Of a stretch of DNA of 64,000 nucleotides, positions 12,345 to 23,597 are shown piece after piece. Position 1 is the stretch's first letter, and every line of letters starts with the position of its first letter. The position numbers and the translations under genes were made by a program. Source of the DNA: Parasponia andersonii. Taxonomy: Eukaryota; Streptophyta; Magnoliopsida; Rosales; Cannabaceae. The stretch spans positions 750,364 through 814,363 of the forward strand of contig JXTB01000061.1 in NCBI GenBank assembly GCA_002914805.1, in the 5' to 3' direction. Below the pieces are notes generated by a model, which ran no database searches, was not told where the DNA came from, and worked only from the letters and a program-made list of their open reading frames with translations.

Positions 12345-14243
12345 ATGAAAGCCTTCATCAAGGCTCTTGATATAAAAGCTTATAGATCCGTTCTTAATGG
12401 TTGGAGTCCTCAAACTATTGAGGATGAAGAGGGAAAGGATATTCTTAAACCTGAGTTGACTTGGTCATCCGATGATGACAAACTTGCTAATTGCAATTCT
12501 AAGACTTTACATGCTATATTAAATGGAGTAGATACTACTAGAATTAAGATGATTACAAATTGTGAATCTGCAAAATAGACATGGGATATTTTGTAAACAC
12601 ACTTTGAAGGTTCTGATGATATGAAAAGAACCAAATTAATCATGTTAACCTCTAAATTTGAGAAATTGAGAATGAGAGAAGATGAAACCTTGTCTAAATA
12701 TTTTACTAAGACTTATGATATTTCTAACGAATCTTTTGCTCTTGGAAAGCAATTTTCAAATACTAAGATGGTTAGAAAAAATTTTCGTTCTTTACTAGAC
12801 AAGTTTCAACCAAAGCTCACGGTCATAGAGGAGAGCAAGAATCTTAATCGAATGAAAGGTGTGGAATTGATAGGATCACTTCAGAAGCATGAGATGAATC
12901 TCAAGCAGAGAGAAAAAGCCTCAAAATTGGCCTCTAATTCCGCTAAAAAAGATTATGAAAATCTTGCCTTGTTGACAAAAAATTTCGGCAAATATTTGAA
13001 AAATATAGACAAGATGTCAAAATTGAGCAACACTAATAAAGGTATGAATTTTCTTAAATTTGATTCTTCTAAGAAAAAGGGATTTAATGTAGGGAATGCG
13101 AGGGCTATGGCCACGTGCAAGCTGAAGTGCCAATGCCTTGAGGAATCTGAAGGTAGTCAAGAAGAAGATAACAATCAAGTAAGTAACCACATAACCTTTG
13201 GTATTTCTTTGGTTTCAGATGACATTTGTTCTTTGTAGAAATCTGTAGGTCATGTAGCAACACAGACTGCATCTAGCAGTCATGTTACAACATCCAACAC
13301 AGAAAAAGATCATGATAGTGATTCTGATAGTGATGAATCTGAACTGGATGACGAATCAATCCAAGAGTCATATAAGAATATGTATTCTTAGTAGATTAGA
13401 GTGGATCGTTCTCTTGAAGGTAAAATTTCTACACTTATTGAATTCAAGGAGAATACAAAGATCGAAGTACAAAAATTAGAGACACTGCTGGCCGAAAAGG
13501 AAGCAAAAATAAAAGAGGTCACAGCTGCTATTGAAAGGACTCAAAAGTCCTTAGAGATGTTAAATTCCGGAACTGAGAAGCTTGATCATATTTTGTCCAT
13601 TGAAAAATCTACTTCTGATCATAAAGGACTCGGATTTAAAGGTGAGTACTCTAACTTCAAAACTGTTTTTGTTAAGAGTTTTGTTTCTAACTCTTTTGTA
13701 GGAACAAGTACTGATGTTGTGATACAGAAACCTTATGTTGCAACACAGAATAAAATTGCTTCACCATCACAAGTTACAGGTAATTGTTCTGATGTTGCAA
13801 TATATGGATATCATGTTGTAACACACCACAAATCAACAACATCTGGTTCAACATGTAAATATGGTAAGTTTATTCCAATTGTCACTTTTATGGAGTCAAA
13901 GGTCATGTCATTCCTCGGTATTTTACATTGATGGATTTTTTGAAAAATAATTATTGTTCACATATGATTCCTTTTCAAAGAAAAATACCTAGAAAAAAGA
14001 TTGATTTTTCAAATAAAACAAGTTTGGATAAAGAAATCAGATTTGAATTGCTCTGCTTCTTTAACTTGTTTTAGAAAATGTGCTACTAACGATATTGGAT
14101 GTTCTAAGCACATGATAGGTAACAAAATTATACGAGTGGATCACAAGAAGAATGAGATAAATAGCTTTACTGATGAGGCTGTAGCAGGACATTATAGCTT
14201 TAGTAGCTATAATGTCATAAAATCAGAGCAAATGGATGGACCT
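12345..14243 (+). pseudogene. SIRE-like Ty1/copia gag with start of protease (truncated)
   Basis: 12,345-13,238 encodes a UBN2-type capsid region: a 77-residue open stretch, a stop at 12,576 where Trp is expected, and later LTSKFEKLRMREDETL, FRSLLDKFQPKLTVIEESKN and REKASKLASNSAKKDYE. Near 13,090, in another frame, ECEGYGHVQAE is what remains of the CCHC knuckle. 13,401-13,650 is a coiled coil ending in EMLNSGTEKLDHILSI and DHKGLGFKGEY. This segment between knuckle and protease is characteristic of SIRE/Maximus elements. At about 14,095, NDIGCSKHMIGNK is a damaged protease motif (normally DSGCSRHMTG). Integrase, reverse transcriptase and the 3' LTR are absent; homology stops near 14,240, where an LTR-like sequence starts. 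Confidence 0.8.
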
Positions 14244-15300
14244 GTTACGATCTAAACCTCAGGTAAATGGCAAAATAGGAATCTCACAAACTGAAATTCA
14301 TAAATTATTTAAAATAATTATTGGGAAAAATCTTATAATTTCAAAGTCTTCAAAAAACAACAATGATTTTCAAGGAAATGAAAATTTTACAAGAATTTAA
14401 TCTTTAAACATAATTGAAACTCCCTCGTATACCTACTTGTAAATGCTATTAATCATAGATAAATAATCAAAAGAAAACTATAAAGATGTAACAATACGCA
14501 AGATGATACGAATTCGAAAGAAATACTACAATAATGAAGGAATCACATGAGTAACTCCATAGGCCAATCGATAGTCTAGTTTATAAACAAGCATTTAAAA
14601 TATATACGTATGTATATGTTCCAAATCCAGTAGTGTAAAGCAAAAGTAGTACATTCAAACTCATACAACACATGACATAAATCATACAAACTCATGAGCT
14701 TTTATCCCCAATCACAGATCAATGTAATCCTCGCATCATCTGAACAAATACTCTGCCTTGAACTATATTATCACATGTCCTTGGGACTAGTTCCGTACAA
14801 AGGCTTGCAAGTTTTCATTGAAGGTAGATTCATAGCCACTTAATAGAAACCCCTTACAGGCTTACGGACTTGCATCGATAGTGCAGTCATAACTGCTTGT
14901 ACTCATCTGTGATACTAAGTGAATACTCATAAGTGATCCTATGGCACATGCAGTGTATACAAGTCCAAAATCTCTATGTAATCATTTTTATCCAAAACAT
15001 CTTAATTTTTCAAAACAATTGTCAAAATCAGATAAATATTATTTAATTCATGAGACAAAATTCAATTTTTAAATAAAAAGGTGGTAATCAATCCCCTAAA
15101 GTGGTAGTTATACCAAGGTATAAACTCTAGTGAAATTTCCTGTTGAACAATTTGGTGCTCGATAGCCATTTTCATCAATCCCGTTCAATTACTTTGATGG
15201 TTGACTTTTCTAACAGACTTAAATGGTGAAATGGACTTCATCACTGTTGCATTCTTAGTGCCCAAAATAGTGAGATTAGGTTTATAATATAAATAATTTA
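14244..15300. other. LTR-like noncoding DNA, possible solo LTR
   Basis: 'tgttacgatctaaacc' at 14,244 begins abruptly inside the copia protease region and resembles the 'tgt(a/c)acgaccc' edge of plant Ty3 LTRs seen in minus orientation. The following kilobase has no coding potential and LTR-like moderate complexity. No matching second copy, TSD or right border can be seen, so the assignment is weak. Confidence 0.28.
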
Positions 15301-15690
15301 GATTTGAGCCGAAACCCGACATGTTGCAAATAAAATGAGACTATTCACAAACTTTGTGTCTTGAAATTCATACAACTTCTAAATATTTTCATGTTATATA
15401 TTAACTTTCTATATTTATTTATAAAATTACTGACTTTGCCATATCCAGCCTAAGGCCCATTATCAATCATATCAGACTTACGGCCTAATACTAAGTTAGA
15501 TTTTAAAAGTATCATTTTCCTAAATCTAACTTACAAAATTATCAATGTTTAGAATCTGATTTACATAAATACCATCTTTCAAGAATCGGACATATAAATA
15601 CCACCTGTTCTTTTGAAAATTGGCTTAATCCAAATTCTAATTGTAGATTAGTTCAACACCTTACTAGAGACGATTCAAATATGGTAAGGC
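15301..15690. other. AT-rich noncoding DNA
   Basis: I see no gene, terminal repeat or tandem array in this stretch. A short near-repeat is present ('aataccatctttcaagaatcggacatataaataccacctg' region, about 15,568-15,608). Confidence 0.4.
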
Positions 15691-17220
15691 AGTGTATGAC
15701 GTTACGACTAACAATTGAGCCCACTTGCACTGCCGCTTAGAGGTTCCGGGGGTCTGGAAGAGGCAATTCATCGAAAATGATGGCAGCAACATTCCGTAAA
15801 AACTCCTTAAGCATGGAGCTCAGCGGCGAAGTTTCGTCGCCAGTTGGACTAGCTTACTCAATCAATCATAGTCCAGAATGGTCCAAGGCCGATGTCCGAG
15901 TGGTGGTGGCTTGTCAGCACTGGACGGAGGTGATGGCGGCGACTACTAATGGTTGCAACTCGAGACTACTCATGGTGGTGACCAGTGTCAACTGGAGGTA
16001 TAAGCGAGTTAGGCTTTGCCTAAGGCCCACCTCCAGCCAAAGGCTCAATTTCTTTTTTTTTTTTTTAATATTTTTCTTATAATATTTTTTTAATTTTACA
16101 TTAAGGTTTTGAAACCAAAAGAGGAAAAAAAAAACACCTTCAAAAAGGAAAAAATTAATAGTATATCCCTACTTTCTAACTATTTTAAATTTCAATAGTC
16201 AAACAAAATTTTTTATGTCAAACTTCAATACAATTAAATATCCTAATCATGCATCATCTTTTCATATTTCGATAATTATTTTTTTTCTGAATTTACTTTC
16301 TTCATAAATGTTAATATATTAACTAAATAATTGAAATTGACAAATATTTTTTATATTTTCACCATCAACGTTTTTTTTCATTCTATAAACCATTTTTTCT
16401 TTACTTAGACATAAATATGTGTATATATTCTCTATTATACTTTGCAAAAAATGGGAAAAATAATACTCGAATTTGCTTTCCTTCTCTTAGGCTCTCTTCG
16501 GCAGTTTCTTTTTTTCTTTTTTCTTTTTTTTTTTTTGTTGTAGAGTTCTTGAAAAAATAAACACTAAAAATAGAGATAAGAAAAAGTTACTAGAAGAGCT
16601 TGATTTGAAGAAACTATTAATTGGTGCTGGTTTGAATGACCATAGTACATTTTCAGGTTATATATTCCTTGTTAACTATTGGGCAATATTTTTTCTTGAA
16701 TTTCACATTAGCTATTTTATTTTCTTATTCTATTTTTTTTGTACTAAATTAATTTTCTTTTATATAAGAAATTAGAATAAATTTATTTTTCAAACCAAAA
16801 CGATTAAAAAAAATAAAATTGATATGTTTACTAGAAAATTTCCATATTGATATTGATAGGAGAAACTAAGTTAAGTTTAAGAGAAAAGTAGAGACTTTGA
16901 TTTAATTAGAAAATAACATGATGTCCATTGATTATAAAATGAATTTTTTTTCGTATTAAAATTTGTTGTCTTATTAATGCAAAATGAGAGTATTTCAGTA
17001 AATTATTCCAATAAATTATTTTTTTTTTAATTTCTAGGAAGGCCCCGTTCGAAAATTTGTCTAAAACCCTAAAAGTACTTGAGCCAGCCCTGGTGGTGGC
17101 TAGTTGTGATCTTACCGAAAGGAGGAGAGAGAGATATGGAAGTGTCGGCTAGAAAAAGAAAGAAAAAGATGAAGTGCAAGCGGGAGTGATTGATTGGGAG
17201 AGAGTGGTGGGAAAAGGTGT
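15691..17220 (-). pseudogene. unidentified gene-like fragment split by a hAT insertion
   Basis: The stretches 15,691-15,982 and 17,093-17,220 are clearly GC-richer than their surroundings and become contiguous once the hAT element between them is removed. Read on the minus strand, the right part looks like a 5' leader (CT-rich run). It is followed by ATG at about 15,971 (MSSLELQPLVVAAITSVQC), a stop, and then, in a readable frame, SPLSSMLKEFLRNVAAIIFDELP. This looks like the first exon of a plant gene in decay, or a gene piece carried by a transposon. A 101-residue plus-strand open frame over 15,777-16,082 covers the same DNA, but runs into the hAT element. I do not recognise the protein. Confidence 0.3.
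15983..17092. mobile_element. non-autonomous hAT (Tip100-like) element, 1,110 bp
   Basis: The right end, read outward-in on the minus strand, begins CAGGGCTGGCTCAAG, which resembles Tip100-type hAT termini (CAGGG(C/G)CGGC...). The left end, 'cagtgtcaactgg', is a damaged counterpart. The flanks are 8-bp near-identical direct repeats, GTGGTGAC at 15,975-15,982 and GTGGTGGC at 17,093-17,100, as expected for hAT target duplications (7 of 8 match). Inside is AT-rich DNA with no transposase. One short piece near 16,575 (KKLLEELDLKKLLI) could be a coding relic. The termini are imperfect, so the class call rests on TSD length plus the right TIR. Confidence 0.6.
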
Positions 17221-17800
17221 ATAGTGTATTTCATCAAAAACAAAAATATTAGGTACGACCACTCAAAATATCCACCTTTATTTCAAAAAAACAAAAAAAA
17301 AAAAATTATCCCACTATTGTACACATATATTACATTTAAAATATATGGGTCTTTACTGGACCCGTTTAGCTGCCTCAACTTTTCACAATTTCCCACATTT
17401 TTTGAGTTTATGTACATTTATATTTCTAAGATATTTTTAAAAATAAAATATATGTAAATATCTCTCCATTATTTATTTATTCAAAGATAAATAATATCTC
17501 ATTATTTAAAATAGAATTATCCTCTATTTATTGATAATTAAAGAAAATTCTTTTTTAAATCTCTTTCTTGATAATATATTTCAATAAAGTGAAATAAACA
17601 ATTTTCATAATACTAATTATTGGAAACTTAAAGTCATATACCTTACATATCGTATTTTATTTTTACCAACTTTCCAAAAATAAAAGCTTTCTACAAAAGG
17701 AATAATAAAAAAAGCTTTCTACAAAAAGAATAATAAATTGATTAATTAGAAATATTATTAATGAAGAAATTACTCTTTGACCAACGTTCAAGTTAATAGG
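17221..17800. other. AT-rich noncoding DNA left of the MULE
   Basis: No gene is visible. A small imperfect duplication 'aaagctttctacaaaa(g/a)gaataataa' occurs at about 17,683-17,737. The sequence ends at the target duplication of the MULE. Confidence 0.5.
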
Positions 17801-17809
17801 TATATTGAA

Positions 17810-17960
17810 GGGTATTTGGCACATTTGGTCCCTTGACTATTTAAGTTATGACGATTTAGCCTCTGAACTTTCAATTTTGGCCATTTAGACCCCGAATTTT
17901 CTCTTCTTTGGCCAAAGTGCCAAAATCAGTGATGGACGTGAAATTCTTCACGGAATCCAG
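17810..17960 (+). repeat. MULE left terminal inverted repeat
   Basis: It pairs with 22,789-22,937. Shared phrases, in order from the end inward, are GGGTATTTGGCAC, CCCTTGACTATTTAAGTT, CCTCTGAACTTT, TTTTGGCCATTTAGACCCC, GAATTTTCTCTTCT and GGCCAAAGTGCC. Similarity fades around the phrase 'gatggacgtgaaa' and beyond. In MuDR the TIRs are the promoters of the two genes; the same role is likely here. Confidence 0.93.
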
Positions 17961-18779
17961 TTGTGAGGTGCACGTGACCTTGGCTAGAAGGGCGTAGGAA
18001 GGGTACAAACGAAATTTTGCCATTAAAGGCTCAAAGCATCCGAAAAACTAGAGTGATAAAGCATTTTTGGGGTATTTAGAGCTTTTAGAGTGATTCTAAA
18101 ATACAGTAACGATAATATCACAAAAGTAAGGAGTTTGAGAAGCCAGATTTTTGACTCTTCAAATGAAAAAGCAAGAAACAACAAAAGTAACAATCAAGGG
18201 TTAGAGCAATATCAATTCTTTCGCAAAATCGTATTGAACCATCCGAATATGGTAAGGAATTTTTTATTTTTTCTTTCTCAAATATAATCAGGTTGAATTC
18301 TAGGTATTTCTTTCTTCGATATGGGTCGATTTCTTGATTTATATTTCTTAAATAAGATTGATTTGAGAATGAGGAATGATACTCATCAGGTATTAAAAAA
18401 AAGTGCTCATACACAGTGAATCGATTATCCATCTTGTGTTTAGTAGGTTGAGATGTTTTATATTATTTTTTTCTCTTTTTCATTGGAGTTATTACGTGGT
18501 TTTGGTTTTCTGTTTGCTTTATCGCTTGTATACTAATTAAATAAATAAATGGTGGCAAATGGTGGTGTAGACTTTTTGTAAGAATTAAAAAATGGTGTTT
18601 GTACAGTTTAATTTAATCAAAATCTAGAGCACTACTTAATTTTCTTCTTCGTTTTATTCTCAAACAGAGTACAGTAGATTATTTTTTATTTTTACATTTT
18701 TAATGGTCAATTTTTAAAGAATAGTTTCTTTTATATTCTTTATCTTTTATTGAGACTCATTATTTCTATTTACTTATAG

Positions 18780-21062
18780 ATTTTGATGACTTATCTCCCA
18801 TCTCTGGGTCTTACGAATTTGAGGTAGATAAATTAATTGATGAAGAAGAAACTCATACTCTTGATTTGCATAATGTAAGAGTAGATAGTGTTAGGTCTAG
18901 TATGAGAAAATCAGTGGAGGAAGGCTTGAAAGACCCATATTATGAGCAATCTGATGAGGAACTTATGGGCAAAAAATCAAGAAAGGTGAATGAGAAAGAT
19001 TATGGTGCAAAGACTTCTAACATGGGTTATGAATATATGAACGTGGATGATATTTATATGGAGTCAGGTTCAGAATATGAGGATAAGGATGAATTGAGGA
19101 GTCGTTGTGAATCTGATTTAGAAGAAATTGATGGTGCCAACCTAGGAAGAAAAGCATTGAGTTTAACCCTCAACCTCATATGAGAAATCCCATTTTCAAG
19201 ATTGGAATGATTTTCCCAAGCAAGGATATTTTTTAAAAAGCTGTGAAAGAGCATAGAATTAAGACCCATAGAGCCATAAAAATTAAGAAAGATGAAAAAG
19301 TAAAGGTTAGGGCAGTGTGTATTGAAGATTGTCCTTGGAAATTATTTGCTTCAGCTCTTGTGGATAAGAAGACCTGTATGGTGAAGACTATAAATGAAGA
19401 GCATACATGTGGATTGAACTTCTCTACTAAATATATTTCAGCAAAGTGGTTAGTTGAAAAATATGAAAGTAAATGGAGGAGTGATCCAAATTGGTCGTTA
19501 TCTAGTTTTAAACAACAAGTAAGGGAAGAAACTCAGTGTGATGTATTAGAATGGCAATTTTACAAGGCAAGAAATATAGCTAGAAAAAAAATACAAGGCT
19601 CAGTGAAGGAGCAATATGCTCGACTTTGGGATTATTGTGAAGAGTTAAGGAGGACTGATCTTGGCTCTACTATTATCATGAAGTGCAATGCGAAAGGTCC
19701 TGAAAATCCGTTGTTTGAGAGGATTTATGTTTGCTTGTCCTCTTGCAAGAAAGGATTTTTAGCTGCCTGTAGACCATTAATTGGTCTAGGTGGTTGTCAT
19801 ATTAAGGGTCAGCATCGAGGACAAATTCTAACAGCTATAGGGATTGATCCTAACAATTCAACCTTTTCCATTACCTATGCGGTAGTGGATTTCTGACAAG
19901 CAAAAAGGTCTAGTGGAGACTATTAAAGAGAAATACAATGAGAACAATCATAGACATTGTGTGAGACACTTGTATAATAACTTCAAGCTTGATTACAAAG
20001 GCCTAGCTCTAAAACAACACATGTGGAATACTACAAGAGCAACAACAGTGGCACAATATGAACTGTTGTACTTTTTTAAGACTATTTTATGAGTTTTGCA
20101 TTATATTAAGTGAGTTTAAGTTTTATTCATTCGTTATTTTTAATGTGTCTGGATAGGTTTGAAGCCCATATGGATAAAATGAAGTAGGATGATCAAGATG
20201 CCTACAATTGGCTATTGAAAAAAAACCCAAAGCATTGGTCAAGGGCATACTTTTCAGAGCAATCAACGTGTGATATATTGTTGAACAATCTTTGTGAGTC
20301 CTTTACTCGTTCAATTATTGAGGCACATGACAAACCGATTATTACTTTTCTTGAAATAGTCAAGATATATATAAGAAAGAGATTTGAGGCCAAAAGGATT
20401 GAGTTGAAATATTGGAATCATAATGTGGGTCCTAGAATCTACAAAATATTAGAGAAAAATCCATTTGCCTCTCGGAGAACAATAGTGGACTATTGCGGTA
20501 ATATGTGGTTTGAAGTTCGATGTTTTGGGAGTTCTCAATATATGGTAGGCTTAAATGCATCAAAATGTGGTTGTAGGAGATGAGATTTAACTGGTTTGCC
20601 TTGCATGCATACTATTGCATGTATTGATAATAGAGGATTGAAGGTGGTTGACTTTGTGAATGATTGTTACAAGAAGACAACATATGAAAAAGCTTATAAT
20701 GAGATTATAAACCCTATGAATGGACCTGCAAAGTGGAGGAAAACTGATCATACACCTATTCAAGTACCTAAAGAGAGAAACCAACTTGGAAGGCCAAAAA
20801 AAAGAGGTGCAAGGAACCTGATGAGGTCCATCAAGAGAGGAATAAAATAATCAAGCTGACAAGAGGTTATGTAGTACTGAAATGTGGAAATTGTGGTGTG
20901 GTAGGCCATAACCAGAGAACTTGTACAAAGTCACCTGGAAAGCAACAAGTTGATGCCCTTGAGAATGTTGCTAACTTAATAAATCAACATCTAAATAGTA
21001 AGCAGCCAATTAATGTCTCTACTGGGGCAACTATTGCTCATCATAATGAAATCAATTTCTAG
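18780..21062 (+). pseudogene. MULE transposase (mudrA/FAR1-like), inactivated
   Basis: An acidic N-terminal region starts after a splice acceptor at 18,779 (FDDLSPISGSYEFEVDKL). Next is the Mutator DNA-binding domain (FKIGMIFPS, EKVKVRAVCIEDCPWKLFAS) and the DDE domain with DPNNSTFSITYAVVDF. A SWIM zinc finger (CGCRR...LPCMHT), a GRPKKRG basic patch and a CCHC knuckle (CGNCGVVGHNQRTC, about 20,888) complete the family order. Defects: a frameshift near 19,150, a stop at 19,232, and the first catalytic Asp of the usual 'DGCH' replaced by Gly (LGGCHIKG, 19,785-19,805). There is an internal deletion at 19,895, where AVVDF runs straight into SDKQKGLVETI, removing roughly 40-50 residues. In the SWIM motif a TGA at 20,581 stands where Trp is expected. 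An intron is likely at about 20,095-20,154. It cannot make active transposase. Confidence 0.93.
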
Positions 21063-22133
21063 AATTTTTTGAAGATCTTCTTGGGGTTTCTCTTGTACCT
21101 ACTATAAGCACTTATAGAAATAAGCTGAATGTAATTTGTATTTCTTGATTTTACTTTTAATTAAGTAATTACACAATATTTACTAACATAATAATATATT
21201 TCCTTTTTTTTCTTTTAGGTGAGGAGGACCAGTAGCATTGATTTTATATAAGAAATTACTTTGTACAAGAAATTACTGAAACATCTACTGTAGTTGTTTG
21301 CCCAAATGAAACTCCAAGCAACTAAATCCAGTGCATTTCAAAAGAGAAAGAGAAAGAGAAATATAATCAGATTGTGACTAATTTTTGAGCCAACTGTGAC
21401 TTTTTTATTTTGTATTGGTGTAATCCAAATATTAAACTAACTAGGAATGTCTTTTTATATATAGGCTACTTTCAGGATATTTTTGAGCCTTTATGGCACT
21501 TGTGTTTAGGCTAACTTATGTGCTTAGGATATCTTTGAGCCTTAGTAACTACTATTTTGATTAAATTATATATTAGATTATTGGGATATATATTGCATAG
21601 GTGAAATCATGAAATTGTAAGGACATTCCACGTCTATATCAATGAAATTTCAATATTTTGATATGAATGCAAGATTTTAGAATTGGATTCATAGCTTCTG
21701 TATTGCTATTTCATATTGATGAAATTTTTGTATTGCCATCTCTCTTTATCTACATGGGTAGACGTAAAAATTTGACCAAAAAATATATAGTTTATGGGTT
21801 TTCATGCCCAATATTACCATCAAATCAATAATTAATTTTTTTATTGAATTCCTAATCAATAAACACTTTAGAACAATATCTCATACGTAATTTTGTGGTA
21901 TCATAATACTCATTACCATATTTATAATTTAGGATAAAAAAAATTAAAAGAGTTTCTTTCTTCAATTTCTATACTACAAATATTGTTACATATTAAACTT
22001 GCCATATGTTTACTACAAAGTTAAATTAAAATACTATAATAATCAAAACCAACTTTTTCCTTCTTCATTCCATGCAAATTCATAAAATTGCTTTACATCA
22101 CCAACAACAACGTTACTACCATAATAATACTCA
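21063..22133. other. MULE spacer between the convergent genes
   Basis: AT-rich DNA between the two converging genes. It holds the transposase 3' UTR and small local repeats such as 'ttttgagcc' plus 'aggatat' around 21,470-21,545. No further gene is visible. Confidence 0.6.
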
Positions 22134-22631
22134 TCATTTCTTCAACAACATTACCAATAGTAATATCACCATCAACATAATAAATTTCAAAATCCTCCAG
22201 ATAACTCTATCCCAATTTTTTTCCTCAGTTTTCCTTAATTTAATCTCATCCTCTAATTTTTTCTCCTCTTCCCTTAATCTCTCTTTTAACTCTTCAATCT
22301 TAAACTCTAGCTTTCTTGTTTTCTTCAATAGCCCTGGTATTATTTGTTTTGCTCTGTCACAAATTGGGGGGTCACACTCGGAAAAAAAAAAAACCACATC
22401 CACCATCGCCATGTCGCTGCATATATTTATTTTAACACAATACATGTGAGAAAAAACCCAAAGTTGTCCACTTTAAAGGAAAAAAAAAAAAAAAAAAAAA
22501 AGATCAAGAAACCAACTTACATTATAGTTTTCGCACCCATGGAACCTCCTGTCCGGATTTTTCTTAGTACATGATGTAAACCTTCGAGTTGGCCTCCCAC
22601 AATAATATACATGTCCTTCTGAAGAAGACAT
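22134..22631 (-). pseudogene. MULE-borne GRF zinc finger / coiled coil / membrane-tail gene
   Basis: Exon 1 (22,631-22,521) starts with ATG and encodes VYYCGRPTRRFTS, KKNPDRRFHGCENYN, the first half of a GRF-type zinc finger (family pattern C-CG-s-N-GRRFxGC). A GTAAGT donor and a TGCAG acceptor (22,418-22,417) bound a ~100-bp intron with a long homopolymer. Exon 2 (22,416-22,134) continues RHGDGGCGFF, the second half of the finger. After a one-base slip in a T run it reads CDPPICDRAKQIIPGLLKK, then a charged coiled coil (KIEELKERLREEEKKLEDEIK) and a C-terminal hydrophobic segment (ILKFIMLMVILLLVMLLKK), a likely tail anchor. It is about 135 residues if the slip is ignored. It is convergent with the transposase and starts about 160 bp inside the right TIR, the position of mudrB in MuDR. 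The slip may be real or a homopolymer sequencing error. Function unknown. Confidence 0.8.
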
Positions 22632-22788
22632 TTGAATCAGTTGCACAAAATATTTGCCCAAAAAATTTTCCCCAGTTCATACTTAAGCAAGCCCTAAAAA
22701 TACCTGCTACATTATTCCTTCCAAATCGTTATAATTGGTGGTTTTTTCTCCTCTACCCTTCCAGCCAAGGTCACAATTCCACAGGTGT

Positions 22789-22937
22789 TAATTCTGTCAA
22801 TATTTTCACATCCATCGTCAATTTCGGCACTTTGGCCAGAGAAGAGAAAATTCGGGGTCTAAATGGCCAAAATTAAAAGTTCAGAGGCCAAATAGTCACA
22901 ACTTAAATAGTCAAGGGGCTAAACGTGCCAAATACCC
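22789..22937 (-). repeat. MULE right terminal inverted repeat
   Basis: This is the reverse complement of the left TIR with few differences over the outer ~130 bp (for example CACGTTTAGCCCC here against CACATTTGGTCCC on the left). It likely serves as the promoter for the GRF gene whose ATG lies at 22,631. Confidence 0.93.
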
Positions 22938-22946
22938 TATATTGAA

Positions 22947-23279
22947 GCAATAAATGGGGATCAATGAGAAAATTTATAATTGGCTTATATCTTTCATTTG
23001 AAGACACTTATATATAATGGTTAAGTAAATTAACTAGGTGCACTATGTGTTCAAAACTGAATACTTCAAATACGAACAAACGTTATTTAACTTATATACA
23101 GAAATATAAATAACCGAAATTTCCTTCATGTGAGTATAGTTTAGGTGGTTATTTTATAAAATATCCAAAAATATTGTTTGTCTTCCTTATTTACTTGTTA
23201 ATCTTCGTCTTTTAAAACTTTATTGAGTTTTATATCATTGGAATCACACGCCTATAAACTTTATCAGGCTTTCTACAAA
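22947..23279. other. AT-rich noncoding DNA between MULE and Harbinger
   Basis: No gene or repeat is recognised in this short spacer. Confidence 0.5.
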
Positions 23280-23597
23280 GGGTTGTTTGGTGTGGAGAGT
23301 TCCAAGATTTCAAATTAATGGAAAAATTAAGGTAATATGATTTCTTGGAAACCTGAATAACTATGTTTGGTTGTGTATTGGAATCTTTTTCATTATTCCT
23401 TGAAATGCTAGAAAACTGTGTTCAGTTAGATCAGGAATGTACTGATTTTTTGTATGTTATCCAAAATAATTGAAATAATCATTTTTGTCCCTTTTTTTAA
23501 TAATGAATAAACGTATTTTTTAAAATAATAAAATTAATTTCTCATAAAATAAAAAATATTTTAATTTAAAATAATTTTAAAATTTTCAAAATACTCT

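Larger units (their letters stand above)
17801..22946. mobile_element. Mutator-like element (MULE) with TIRs and 9-bp TSD
   Basis: The element spans 17,810-22,937 (5,128 bp). The target duplication tatattgaa is identical on both sides (17,801-17,809 and 22,938-22,946); 9 bp is the standard Mutator length. The left terminus reads GGGTATTTGGCAC and the right terminus ends GTGCCAAATACCC, the start of inverted repeats about 150 bp long. Two genes are carried: a mudrA-type transposase on the plus strand and a GRF zinc-finger gene on the minus strand. They converge, each starting near its own TIR. The TIRs are close in sequence and the TSD is perfect, so the insertion is younger than many neighbours, but the transposase is dead. 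Confidence 0.95.

Noticed and set aside
17194..17457. 87-residue plus-strand open frame
   Set aside because: It runs from the antisense of the fragment leader into AT-rich DNA and has no domain.
22072..22449. 125-residue plus-strand open frame
   Set aside because: It is antisense to the GRF gene; its Ser/Phe/Asn richness mirrors the coiled coil on the other strand.
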